From contig JAUCBJ010006935.1 of assembly GCA_032718475.1 (NCBI GenBank), forward strand, positions 1 to 41,139: a DNA stretch of 41,139 bases, written 5' to 3'. The notes beneath the pieces were generated by a model that searched no databases, was not told the DNA's origin, and saw only the letters and a program-made list of their open reading frames with translations. Numbering within the stretch: the stretch's first letter is position 1; the number at the start of each line of letters is the position of its first letter. Made by a program: the position numbers and the translations under genes. Positions 1-9,985 of the stretch are shown one piece after another. The stretch is from Nemertoderma westbladi (Eukaryota > Xenacoelomorpha > Nemertodermatida > Nemertodermatidae).

Positions 1-3000
1 TGGGTTCCCGTTTTCGGAAGGGTAGTCCGATTTCATATCTACCTTGATCTTTTAAAAAACGTGTGGTTGTTTCCTGGAATTGCTTGGCTCTTTCTTCTTC
101 TAGCGACAGGGCTTTGTCGTATGAATTAGGTTCTACTAATTCTTGGGTAAAGAATCGTACGGCGAGTTCGTCCCGAGTTCTAGCGTTGTAGCGCTCTACC
201 TCGTCATTAAGTTCGTCATTATAAATAATGGATTCCGTTGGGCGAATCAGTTGACATAGGTTCGCTTGGTTTTTCCAAGTTTGATTCTCTGTAAGTAGGT
301 CAATTGTGTTCTCTTCTTCGAAGAGTTGGTAGATGTCGTCATTATCCGAGGAGTATGGTGTTCCCTCAGTTAGTTCGTCCACCTCACTGCTTTCCACTTC
401 CCAATCGTTTACTTGATATATTTGTTCGTGTGGCATTCTCTCTTCGAGAGTTCTACGGGAAGGGCCAGTAAAGTACCAACCTACTCTAGTTCTTACCGCA
501 TAGGTTTGCAGTGGTTGTGGTTGAGCAGGCCGTTTCTCTAATGTTTCGAGCGCCTCGTGCGCGTTTTGGTCGATGAGTATTTGCACTCCAGGATAATCTG
601 TCTGGAATCGAGGTATCTTAAGATGCTGGATGCTCTCATCTTCATCCCAATTATAAAGGTCTGCTTGAGTAGTAGCAAAGTTCTTTATAGCCACCATTTT
701 TACTGACCTTATACCTTGTGTTCCTAACTTATCCTGGGGGGTGGACAACACACCTACATAGTAATCTGCCGTTAGGGTAGATTTCCAAACCTGCATAATT
801 CCTGACATATTCAATTTAGTCCGGAACCTGGGTTGTCCAGCAAAGATATCTTCGGCTAGTTCTTGATCGATGAATGTTCCTGTGCTGCCGGAGTCAAGGA
901 GGGCGTTCACTATGTAGCTTTTGTTAAGACCGTGAACTCTTACCTGAACTATAGGAAATTCTCTGATTCCTACGTTGGAAGCTGGAGCTTTCCAAGATGG
1001 TTGTTTGGCGAAAGTAGTTAGGGGAAACTCATTGTTGGTGTCCTTTTCATAAGTAAGTGCTCGATACACGGCGGTATTGATTAGATAACAGGATTCGTTG
1101 GCGTCGGAGAATTCGTCAGTATAGAATCCTTCCATCTCAGACTCCTGATCAGTGTCGTTTACATCACTGAATTGGACATGTAGTTCAGACTCACTTACCT
1201 GACTCTGCTTGTCTCGTTCGAACTCACTATGTAACAAGATGTGATGTTTCGCACCACACTTTTCACACTTTATGTCGGAGTAACAGGTTCGCCGTTGGTG
1301 TCCTGGTCTGAGGCAATTATAGCATAACCGCTTGTCCCACACAACGGTACGTCTGTCTACAAGGGATTTCTTTAGAAATTCCGCACACGCACTCAAACGG
1401 TGGGTCCCGTCGCACAGCGCACAGTTAGGTTTTATGTTACTTACTTTACCTTGGGTAGTCTGATGCACTCTCGTTCTTTCTTCGGGCTTTCTTCCGCGCA
1501 TTCTGCTAGGAGACTGAGGAGGGGTCTTAGCAACCTGTTCTCTCCTATTGTTGGTTCGAGCTTTGTATTTACTTACGTCCTTGGAGGTTTTGTCAACATA
1601 GTAAGATCGTTCGGTGTCTTTCCCGCTGTCTTCTTCTTGGGAAACTTGGCTTTCGCCGTCGTCAGTGTAACACACAGGTGTTACTCTTCTCCTAGAAGTG
1701 GGTTTCTCACTTACCTTATTTTCCGATGTTTTCTCTCTGGACTGCTTGATGAGTTGTAGTTTTACCTCACTATCTAAGAAGGACATGAGATCAGCCATGG
1801 TAGGACTTCGTCGTTGTTGTTCATTCATATACAACACTTTCTTGTCCCAGCGTGTACATACTCCACCCTTTGGTAAAGTAGAGACTACGGCTCCAATAAC
1901 CATGGAACTCTGATATTCATGAGACTTACCTAACCAGTCCAATTGACTACAGATCTCTTGAATCTCATCGGAAAACTCTATAATCCCGCTACTAAGGAAG
2001 TGTCGAGGGGCCACTAATTTCGCATACAAATACTTAGCTATGTTGTCCTTGTTACCATACCTGATGTTTAATGTATCCCAAACTTGTCTTAATCCTTCTG
2101 GATGTCCAATAAACTTTAACGCCATTAACTTGGGAGGTCCTTCCAAGCACTTGATGAGGAACCTAAGTTTCTCTCCGTTAGATAGCACAGAGTTCTGTAT
2201 GCTGTCTTTGTAATATTCGTTGAAAGGTAACCATTTCATTTCGTCTCCATTGAATTTGACGATCTCTCCCACTTTGACCGCTTGGCGGGCTTCTGTTCTA
2301 GCCATCTGACGCGTAAAGCTTTCTTGGGCCATCGTGTTATTTAATATCGAATTATCGGTATATAAATTTCTCGGATCATTATCAGGTCTATAGGGAATAT
2401 CATTAATAACAGGTCTATAATCACCCTTAATAGGGTTTGTTATAGGAGTTTCAACTTCACTAGCAGTATAGATGCGTGTAGGCTCCACACCTTGCGCATG
2501 TAATACTTCAGACCTAACAGGTTGACACAATGTTACAGGGGGTATTGGTATGCCCTTTTGGATATTGACTAATTTGTCGCGTTCTAGTGCGATACTTTGC
2601 TGCACTTCTTGCAACTCCGCTCTACCTTCCCTCACTGTTCCCTTAAGTTGGTGGACAGTCTCCTGCATCTGTCCTAGCAGGAGATTCATCCCCCGCCGTC
2701 CCTCTTCCACCCACTCAACCGCCGAAGCGGGAGTCGCCAACATAGTAGCGGGCTGACGCGGGACGACGGGAGACAAATTTTTGATTTCTCTCTCTGCTAT
2801 CTGGACAGGGATATTCTCTTGGACTGTTCCACCGGGTACAGGCAGTGTAGTACTATGTAAAGGGAACTTAGAGTTAAGCTCTGGAAGTACAGGGGTCTCT
2901 AACACAGAAGTGACTTTGGGAACGACAGGCCTAATTATTTCAGGCTCATCAACTATTGTAGGGAGTCTTTTGACCTTAATACTTTGGGCTGTAGGTTCTA

Positions 3001-4633
3001 CACTACTCAAGTCTGTGCTAGCTAGCTGTCTTCTAACAGCTGGGGGCAAATCAGGCAATTTGCGACGGTAAGATGTTTTTCTATGCCTACTTAGATGAGA
3101 TCTATTTCCTCCGCCTTCAGGATCGGTGGTCTCGCCTTCCTCCGAGGATGTGTATCCCTGGCGCTTGGGAGTAGATTTTCTCATCATCTGCATTTGATTA
3201 GCAGTAAACTGTTTATTTATACGGTCTTGCGTCTCTTGCAGATTTTCCAACTCCAGTTGGATAGTCTCCTCAGAAGCTCTCCGTTCTGCTTCTGCCACTG
3301 CTGCTTTTCTTTCTGCTTCTGCTTCTGCCGCCTTTCTTTCGGCTTCTGCTTCTGCTTCTGCAGCCTTTCTTTCGGCTTCTGCTTTTGCCGACTTTCTTTC
3401 GGCTTTTGCTTCTGCCGCCTTTCTTTCGGCTTCTGCTTCTGCCGCCGCTGCTGCTGCCACCTTTCTTTTCTCTATCCATTCTTTCTTTACTTGTTCTTCT
3501 CGGACTCTAGTGAGGCGGAGTTTTTCATCACATTCAGCTTGGTTTGCAGCTAACATTTCGGCATCGATCGAGTCCAACACAAGCTTGGTTCCTTCACTAT
3601 TAGGGGAAAGTCCAGACAGCCGTCTCCTCAACTCTTCGTCTCCTAGGAATCGCTGATAGTCGGACAAATAAATGTCGATAGCGTCTCTAGTTCGCGGCTT
3701 CTCGGCGGTCTCTTCGCTTTCCGCTTGAGAAAGGGTGACATCAGTTTGTTCTTCATGGGGTGATCTCTCAGCCAGCTGGGATTTCCACTGGGCCGTTTCC
3801 TGTACTTTGAGATCTACCCGATGTAACCAAGTTTTGACAGCAACCTGCAGCGACGTGTCCTGTCTTCTTTTGGAAGTTTCCTCAAAGGCTGAGAGGATTA
3901 GTCGTATGCGTAGGGTTCTTTCGCGTATTTGGTATAGCAGCTCTTCCTGCTCTTGAGGTCCTTGAGGTTGTCGAAACAGTTGTTCTTCCAATCGCTCCAA
4001 GGAGCCGAAGAATCCCTGCACATATCCTGCTGCCGACCTCTTCCAAACAGCTGGATCCATTGTATCTTTAGCCACTCCCATCCTGTGTATATCTTCCCAA
4101 GTAGCCTCGGACAGATCCAACGGGAGTCCGAGTCCGGGAAAGTTCCATTGTGACTCGACAATAGACATCAATTCTTCCCTGGCGTATCCCGCATAATTAT
4201 CTTGGGTCGCTCGCTTATTTCTCGCCCAGTCGGCTTGATGTTCCTCCACCGCAATGAATATAGTAGTCAGCACTGCAGCAGGAAGGGTAAGAAGGGGGTC
4301 CGAGTAGACTGTAGCAGCCATCTGCACTCCGCGTTCGGGGGTCAGCTCTACAGTATCCGAACTACTGGAGCTATCGGGTCGCTGGGAAGTAGGTTCTTGA
4401 CCAAGATGTTGCTGCGTTGGGACAACTGCCTCTTGGTTCCGTTTGACCTGTGCCCGAGTGCCTATGATGGACCTATGGTGGATTAGCCTAGGGTCTGATA
4501 CTACTGGAGGGATGACCTTTCTTGCAGTAGGAGGTGAGCTGAACTCCTTTCTTAATCGCTCCACACTCCTATCTGTGTCACAGATGGTTGTATCGATCAG
4601 ACTGTCTGACAGGTTTTGCTGAGTGTCAGACAT
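1..4633 (-). CDS. BEL/Pao retrotransposon gag-pol, partial (3' end beyond window)
   Basis: From ATG at 4633 the minus strand stays open for 1544 codons to position 1; I translated most rows and found no stop. Residues about 385-450 are an Ala/Glu/Lys/Arg coiled-coil-like tract. About 800-960 resembles the DUF1759-type gag domain of BEL/Pao elements. Three zinc knuckles follow at about 1071-1083 (CX2CX3HX4C), 1104-1117 (CX2CX4HX4C) and 1122-1137. An aspartic protease active site, LLDSGSTG, has its Asp at about residue 1247 (base 895). The last residues in the window (RYEIGLPFRKREP) are the linker that precedes the RT in this superfamily, so RT, RNase H and integrase lie outside. Gag and protease share one frame, as is usual for BEL/Pao. 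The intact frame suggests a young copy. It is antisense to the plus strand and in the same orientation as the titin-like exons. Confidence 0.9.
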   Translation of the reverse strand, partial: MSDTQQNLSDSLIDTTICDTDRSVERLRKEFSSPPTARKVIPPVVSDPRLIHHRSIIGTRAQVKRNQEAVVPTQQHLGQEPTSQRPDSSSSSDTVELTPERGVQMAATVYSDPLLTLPAAVLTTIFIAVEEHQADWARNKRATQDNYAGYAREELMSIVESQWNFPGLGLPLDLSEATWEDIHRMGVAKDTMDPAVWKRSAAGYVQGFFGSLERLEEQLFRQPQGPQEQEELLYQIRERTLRIRLILSAFEETSKRRQDTSLQVAVKTWLHRVDLKVQETAQWKSQLAERSPHEEQTDVTLSQAESEETAEKPRTRDAIDIYLSDYQRFLGDEELRRRLSGLSPNSEGTKLVLDSIDAEMLAANQAECDEKLRLTRVREEQVKKEWIEKRKVAAAAAAEAEAERKAAEAKAERKSAKAEAERKAAEAEAEAERKAAEAEAERKAAVAEAERRASEETIQLELENLQETQDRINKQFTANQMQMMRKSTPKRQGYTSSEEGETTDPEGGGNRSHLSRHRKTSYRRKLPDLPPAVRRQLASTDLSSVEPTAQSIKVKRLPTIVDEPEIIRPVVPKVTSVLETPVLPELNSKFPLHSTTLPVPGGTVQENIPVQIAEREIKNLSPVVPRQPATMLATPASAVEWVEEGRRGMNLLLGQMQETVHQLKGTVREGRAELQEVQQSIALERDKLVNIQKGIPIPPVTLCQPVRSEVLHAQGVEPTRIYTASEVETPITNPIKGDYRPVINDIPYRPDNDPRNLYTDNSILNNTMAQESFTRQMARTEARQAVKVGEIVKFNGDEMKWLPFNEYYKDSIQNSVLSNGEKLRFLIKCLEGPPKLMALKFIGHPEGLRQVWDTLNIRYGNKDNIAKYLYAKLVAPRHFLSSGIIEFSDEIQEICSQLDWLGKSHEYQSSMVIGAVVSTLPKGGVCTRWDKKVLYMNEQQRRSPTMADLMSFLDSEVKLQLIKQSREKTSENKVSEKPTSRRRVTPVCYTDDGESQVSQEEDSGKDTERSYYVDKTSKDVSKYKARTNNRREQVAKTPPQSPSRMRGRKPEERTRVHQTTQGKVSNIKPNCALCDGTHRLSACAEFLKKSLVDRRTVVWDKRLCYNCLRPGHQRRTCYSDIKCEKCGAKHHILLHSEFERDKQSQVSESELHVQFSDVNDTDQESEMEGFYTDEFSDANESCYLINTAVYRALTYEKDTNNEFPLTTFAKQPSWKAPASNVGIREFPIVQVRVHGLNKSYIVNALLDSGSTGTFIDQELAEDIFAGQPRFRTKLNMSGIMQVWKSTLTADYYVGVLSTPQDKLGTQGIRSVKMVAIKNFATTQADLYNWDEDESIQHLKIPRFQTDYPGVQILIDQNAHEALETLEKRPAQPQPLQTYAVRTRVGWYFTGPSRRTLEERMPHEQIYQVNDWEVESSEVDELTEGTPYSSDNDDIYQLFEEENTIDLLTENQTWKNQANLCQLIRPTESIIYNDELNDEVERYNARTRDELAVRFFTQELVEPNSYDKALSLEEERAKQFQETTTRFLKDQGRYEIGLPFRKREP
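3290..3480 (-). repeat. Coiled-coil codon repeat inside BEL gag
   Basis: An imperfect repeat of codons for Ala-Glu-Ala-Glu-Arg-Lys-Ala runs through gag residues about 385-450. On the plus strand it reads as Phe/Cys-rich and on another minus frame as Arg/Ser-rich; both are shadows. The charged heptad-like pattern predicts a long helix, probably a multimerisation coil. Replication slippage probably generated it. Confidence 0.75.
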
Positions 4634-4770
4634 GTTTAGCTATACAGTTGAATGTCTACTACTATAGTTTCAGTTAAAGCAGGTCTGGTAATTCAGTATG
4701 ACCGCAAGCCTAGCGATTTATTACCGATACCGTTACTCGGTGTAACGTGATATATATACAATATATTAGA

Positions 4771-5015
4771 ATACCGGTATACACTTATAGTATATATAAG
4801 TATTGTAAACTAGGTTTGTCACAGAGTACCGGTATATAATTTTAGCACAAATATATATAAATATATAATAGGCCTATCGTGAATACCGGTATACAGCTTA
4901 CACTTATAGTATATATAAGTATAATTATGGACTAGAATTAATTACAGAGTACCGGTATGATTTCAGCACAAATTTATAGAAATAAATATAATAAGCCTAT
5001 GGTAAATACCGGTAT
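4771..5015. repeat. Two tandem ~112/123-bp units beginning ATACCGGTAT
   Basis: Units start at 4771 and 4883, and a third start at 5006 is cut short. Each holds ATACCGGTAT, CACTTATAGTATATATAAGT, an ACAGAGTACCGGTAT segment and an AAT(A)nGCCTAT end. The copies differ by small indels and substitutions, so the duplication is not recent. Confidence 0.8.
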
Positions 5016-5944
5016 GTCAATTATTTTAAATAATTGAATTTCTGAATATTTTTAGGGTTACTTGGTTACTTTAACTTACTTTATTACCGTTATTTAAGCA
5101 GTAGTCCAACTGATATTGAGACCTAGTTGTTGTATGACAGGCCTACTATTTATAAATCGTTTGAGTTGATTTATAACAGATATATACCCGTTTAAAAGGG
5201 TTTTGTCAATATTTGAAATAAATGTTATTATTTCTGGGAGAGTCACTACACAGAAGCTGTGCGCTCTCAGTGAAGTGTTACTTATTGAGACACTAAAACA
5301 GATAATTCTAATTTACCTAAGTTACTTAATACTACAAATTACTTACGATATGGGTGAGATTAATTCTCTAATTAAACACAACAAAAATATTACGTACGAA
5401 ATTTTTTAGGGTAATTTTACAGGAAGTCTACAAACCAGCCTAACAAAGGGTTAGAATTCTGGTTATTACAACTGACAGGGTACTACGGTATTTAAAATAA
5501 TAAGTAGTAGTAAATATACTGCGTTGTCCAGATAGGAAAATACCACCGCCTGACGACCTATAACCGTATCGCTATAGGTACTACATTATGTATCACGGAG
5601 TGTTCCTACCTAGAAGTTAATAGTGCTAACGAATGTGCCTATCAACCACTTTACAACACAAATATACTGCCTACACACTAATTACTTCGGAAAGCACTGT
5701 ACACTAAACCCTAAATTAGGTACAAGTACCGGTACAACAAATAATCAGTAGTTAAATATACTTGAACAGTTAAAAGAACCACGGCATCTGCTGGAGTGAC
5801 CAGAGCACAAAGTCACCAGTCTTGTCCTACGCCAAGCAGCCTGTGTAGTACCGGGGTTAATTTAACTATAACGGTATGTATAACAAGCACAATTACTGTA
5901 GGGATAAACTTGGGGACATGAATGTTGCGAATAATCGCATAAAC

Positions 5945-6520
5945 TCTGAATAATAAATATTACGCTACCCGTACAGAATACTCAAACAAAATACAAACCA
6001 AACGCTGGCAGACTACCACCAAGCCTAAATAAACTACCGTACGTGTAGATTCTGAAATGGTTAGTTAGTATGCATTCTAACACGGTAGTACGACTTATTC
6101 TTTAAGAGGGGATTGACCTTACAGCATATGGCTGCCCCAACTTACTAACAGCACTTTATCAGACAAACTCCACACACACAGCAATCTCTTCAGACCTAAT
6201 AATAGCTAGACAACAATCCAGCCTACAAAATATCTGAGTAATAACTATTATGGTACCTGAACAGACCACACAAACAAACACAGGCTAAAACACTGGCAGA
6301 CTACGATCAAGCCTAAATAAACTACAGTATATGCAGATTCTGAAACAGTTAGTTAGTATGCGTTCTAACACGGTAGTACGACTTATTCTTTAAGAGGGGA
6401 TTGACCTTACAGCATATGGCTGCCCCAACTTACTAACGGCACTTTATCAGACAAACTCTACACACGCCGTAATCTCTCCAAACCCAACAACAGTCAGACA
6501 GCAGCTCAGCCTACAATTAT
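5945..6520. repeat. Two tandem 288-bp units
   Basis: The anchor TTAGTTAGTATG occurs at 6061 and 6349, an offset of 288 bases. The ~110 bases after each anchor (through GGGGATTGACCTTACAGC and GGCTGCCCCAACTTACTAAC) are almost identical. The flanks are alike but more diverged, giving units of roughly 5945-6232 and 6233-6520. They may be an LTR-internal duplication of the neighbouring BEL element, which is inference. Confidence 0.85.
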
Positions 6521-6697
6521 CTGAACTATCTGAGCAGGGTCACACGCCTTCTGCTCAATATTAGCCTACTAGTAAATAAAACCGACAGAAATAAGTAGAA
6601 TCTCAATAAAAATTCAGGGCTGCAGTCCCTGATTAAGTACTAAGACCTACCGGTATACACTAATCAAATTCGAATAATACTAATGTACTGATACAGC

Positions 6698-6840
6698 AGT
6701 ACCGGTTAGGACAGTTGAGCCTACAGACCTACAGAAGTACCGGTTCTGGCAGTTGGACCTACGGACCTACAGCAGTACCGGTTCTGGCAGTTGGGCCTAC
6801 TGACCTACAGAAGTACCGGTTCAGGTTTACCGGTCACTAC
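6698..6840. repeat. 38-bp minisatellite, 3 full units plus a partial
   Basis: Units start at 6698, 6736 and 6774, with a partial from 6812. Each starts AGTACCGGTT and ends in GACCTACAG(A/C). Only a few substitutions separate the units. Confidence 0.9.
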
Positions 6841-7440
6841 GGTATTTTGCAACCTTATTGCTTACTGCAATAAGATCGTTAACTGTTATTGTTCGCGCTT
6901 TTGAAGACCTTTAGCAGTTTAACCTGCCAAAATTTATATGTCTTTTAGTTAATTAAAACACCTTTAGCATACGACAATATTTTATGCTAATAAACAAAAC
7001 ATTAACCGAAGCCAGCCCATGCGCGATCATTCACCCGATGGATCTACACCCGGGAGGCTGAATTCGGATGCTTAAATTTTATTATTGCAGTGTAAGGTTG
7101 CAGTGTAAACCTACTGTATTATTCGATAGATCGTTAATAATTAATTTCTGACAGATATTATTGGCTTTCGGGAAATATTAACAGTTCCTTTAGGACGTGG
7201 CGCTCTATCTATTTAAACAGAACTAGGACTTATACCAAACGCAACGATACTGCTTATGATTAAAGTATAAGGCGCATTCTTTAGGAAATGCTTTGTTACC
7301 AAATCACAATCATGCACACTATTCTGCCGACCGTCAGTAAATTTGATCACACATAAAGAGAGCAGCAATTGACTCATGTAGGGTCTGCTAAATAACATTA
7401 GATTCAATACACACCACATTGATATAAATCGCAATTGTTA

Positions 7441-8113
7441 TATATAGCCTGTCTCTCTAACCTGTAGTGTATCAAGAAAATTGGGAAATTTGGGTGATTT
7501 ATCCGTATTTTCCAAAGGGCAATAATTCATCAACAAATAGATACAATTAATAACTGACGGTAGATAACAGTACAAACAATATAATTAATAAGTAAAGTTC
7601 GGAAGAATAATATGATTACCAGTGCGTTAGTTAGATAGTTCAGTAGGTTGATAGGATAACAGTTATACTTTCGATAATTTAAGCAGTTTTACTAGAGTTC
7701 TTCCCAAAAGCCGGTGTTATGGCGAAAAATGGGAACACAACAACAGAATCATATGAAGAATCATATGACTACCCGACTATACGAGGATACCAACTACCCT
7801 TATTCCCCGAAGCTCCCGTCCAACACAGAGGATGAGCATAGAGATAGGAAATTCAGTTCAGTAGCTCTGGGATAGGTCGAAATCAACGCCCACTCAAATT
7901 CTATTGGCCGATACGGACAGCAGGGCTGAGGCAACCTCCCTAAGCTGGTTGGCCGATCGAACAGAACCCAGATACCTTCGTACAGCCCATCAGCCAATAA
8001 GCTGGTAGCTTGCACTATTTTACCTATAGATCCCTTTTAGAGTATTCTAGCGACCGGGGGGGAACTGGCCAGCAAGGCAAACGAATCAGTTATCCCACAA
8101 AAGCTTTTACAGT
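7441..8113. other. No gene seen
   Basis: There is no coding signal I trust. Three CCAAT-type pentamers lie at about 7903 and 7949 (reverse orientation, the second imperfect) and 7993 (forward), within a GC-richer stretch at 7850-8030. This resembles a promoter or LTR U3, possibly of the minus-strand BEL element, but no TATA box or start is evident. The small minus-strand ORF across it looks like chance. Confidence 0.3.
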
Positions 8114-8398
8114 CCCCCCCCCCCCCCCCCCCCCCCCTGTAACGCCATTTTCGTATAGTACGGTATAGAGCCTGTAATGGGGGGACCCATTACAGGGGAA
8201 CATTTCCTGCTTGTTTTTTTTACCTCTTATTTCAATAAACTTCTACATATTTTAAATTATAATGTTTGGGTAAATTGAAAAGCCCGCGAAATTTCATTTT
8301 CAAAAATACGAGCCAAATAAGACTTATGTTACTTGGAAATAATTTATTGACATTGAAGTGGCATTACAGGGAGGGGGGTGGGGGGGGGGGGGGGGGGG
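8114..8398. mobile_element. Candidate MITE bounded by poly-C and poly-G
   Basis: The left end is a 24-base C run followed by TGTAACGCC. The right end is GGCATTACAGGGAGGGGGGT followed by a 19-base G run. The two ends are inverted copies (C-run, TGTAAYGCC). Inside, an 11-base palindrome CCTGTAATGGG/CCCATTACAGG lies at 8171-8196. I could not identify a target-site duplication, so the boundaries are uncertain. Confidence 0.45.
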
Positions 8399-9002
8399 CA
8401 AAGCAAGCGAAACACCCCAACTTCATAACTTTAAACACTATATGAATATTCTCACATGCCATTGATTGGTTGAAATTTGGTCAGCGAACGTGGGAAAGAT
8501 GGTTCCTTCATTTTGATAGCCAGGTTTTTCTGATTTGAGCTGTGTACATCATAGTTAACCAGGTCCATTATGGGGAGGGGGGGGGGGGGGGGGGGGGGGG
8601 TGGCACACACAATAATAATGTCTAATGCTTATTCTTACTGATCAGACGTACCTTAGATACATTGGACAACAATACATAATATATGTGCTTCTGCAGAATT
8701 GTACGCTCTTTCAAATGGTATATAGATATCAACATATCTGGTTCGTTAACATTATAAAATTTAAATGCCTTTAACTTACGTTTTGAGTGTCTAAACTGAA
8801 AAATCTATGTTTTTTTCGAATTCGCGCAGATATTCTGAAAAAATAATACAACGTAGCGTTGCAAAAAAATGGTGTTCAATTTGCCGGTCATTTTAAGATA
8901 TAAATTATTGGAAATGATCGAGGAAGTCAAAAGTTACGGGCGTCTAATGTTTTTGTTTAGATTTCGCCACTTTTAGTGATTTTGACCCATATATCAAAAA
9001 TG
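8399..9002. other. No gene seen; contains a 24-base G run
   Basis: Intergenic or intronic AT-rich sequence with a G run at 8577-8600. The CCATTATGGGGAG before that run resembles the end of the candidate MITE at 8398. No ORF, exon or RNA signal was recognised. Confidence 0.4.
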
Positions 9003-9074
9003 TGCCTGGACCCGGATTCGAGCCGGGGTTTTTGCGGCCACAACGCAAAGTACTAACCACTATACTATCCAGGC
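9003..9074 (-). tRNA. tRNA-His (anticodon GTG)
   Basis: The minus strand folds into a full cloverleaf of 72 nt. The acceptor stem GCCTGGA/TCCAGGC is perfect. The D arm is GTAT-AGTGGTTA-GTAC and the anticodon arm is TTGCG-TTGTGGC-CGCAA with anticodon GTG. A 4-nt variable loop is followed by a T arm with a perfect CCCGG/CCGGG stem. A TTTTT Pol III terminator follows within a few bases of the 3' end (plus strand 8994-8999). The A box is good; the B box GGCTCGAATCC has one change from consensus (T54 to C). Compared with the common animal tRNA-His acceptor (recalled as GCCGTGA), this one has paired compensatory changes. The sequence matches a real gene rather than a SINE head; no SINE body is visible downstream. 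Confidence 0.9.
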
Positions 9075-9811
9075 GTTAGATACTGGTACATAAGAAACAC
9101 CGATTATTACTGTGTAAGCTAGAATAATATGTTGGCTAATAAATTTATGAAACTGCCAGAGACAACAGTGAGAACTTTACAAGTGACAACAGAAAGAGGT
9201 GGAGTGGATACAGTGGATAATGGTAAATAAACTTACTATATTTGTATTCTATGTTATTTGAATCTCTCGATTCAAATGAACATACTGTAACGTTTCACTT
9301 TATGAAACACAAACAGTAAAATTGTGATGACGCAATATTAAATTCATAGAAATATTAAGCTACAGAGACTAAACTTAAATAACTAAGTTACTAAAAACAT
9401 AATATACTTTATAGAAAAAATATTAAACTTAACAAATTATTAAATGAACATTTAAAATGTAGCAAATTACGCATCAAGTTTAGTAAGCAAGCATGCAAGC
9501 AAGCTTCATTTTACTTAATGTTTTCACTCGTCACTGTATACATTTTGTGTACAGTATACATTATACCATCATGGAGAGAACAATATCATTAAAAAAAAAT
9601 ACATGACATAAACTTGCTCTTCTCAGCGCTTACGTTGTAAAATCACTAGACCTACATTCCAAAGTTATGCAAATAAGGCTACTTACTTCCCCCATCCTAT
9701 GTAGGCCTACAGATATGTCCATCCATATTATAGGCCTACTGTCTACGTCCCCGTATCCTATAGTAAATAATAATAATATAGTAATAGGACGATGAATGTA
9801 TATAAACTCAC
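9075..9811. other. No gene seen (AT-rich, downstream of last visible titin-like exon)
   Basis: It contains AT-rich sequence, two TAGGCCTA palindromes (about 9703 and 9735) and a GCAAGCATGCAAGCAAGC short repeat near 9486. It is presumably the intron that follows exon H, whose next exon is not recognisable in the window. Confidence 0.35.
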
Positions 9812-9985
9812 CCCGATGTGCGAGGATGAATCTCTATTTGGTAGGAATCCCTTTCTCCTGAACTGTAAGAGGGTTGGTTGGAGTGCTCGATGCTAACTCT
9901 TACACTGGCGGTGTCGGTACCGGCGGCATTCTGGATGACAACCGAATACCAACCGGATGCGGAAGTGTCTGGTCGATCAATAAAC
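9812..9985 (-). CDS. Titin-like gene, exon H: second half of Ig domain 3
   Basis: A 174-nt exon, phase 2 in and phase 2 out. The acceptor ends CCGAAG and the donor is GTGAGT. It encodes FIDRPDTSASGWYSVVIQNA..., the E-F-G strands of an I-set Ig domain. The signature is S-G-W-Y...N-x-A-G followed by an alternating hydrophobic G strand. A linker after the fold reads SYSSGERDSYQIEIHPRTSG. Joining to exon G with the GTTAGT donor rebuilds one Leu codon and the register NGRYTLFID, a normal Ig E strand. The matching titin domain carries D-S-A-W-Y-T-A-T-A-I-N-K-A-G here (recalled). The product would be a giant sarcomeric scaffold protein. No later exon was found in this window. Confidence 0.85.

Larger units (their letters stand above)
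4634..7440. other. Repeat-rich tract upstream of BEL gag; 5' LTR not delimited
   Basis: No convincing gene is seen. The tract is AT-rich and contains three separate tandem arrays (listed individually) and many ACCGGT palindromes. As it lies 5' of the minus-strand gag, it should contain the leader, primer-binding site and 5' LTR. The 3' LTR is outside the window, so LTR borders cannot be found by self-comparison. A possible LTR end is TGTAAC at 4740 (reads ...TTACA on the minus strand), which is weak evidence. Confidence 0.4.

Noticed and set aside
3095-3553. Plus-strand Phe/Cys-rich ORF and minus-strand Arg/Ser-rich ORF (3270-3479)
   Set aside because: Both are other frames of the BEL gag coiled-coil repeat, whose own frame is open for 1544 codons.
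7800-8015. Minus-strand 71-codon ORF
   Set aside because: No homology or composition support; it lies over a possible promoter region.
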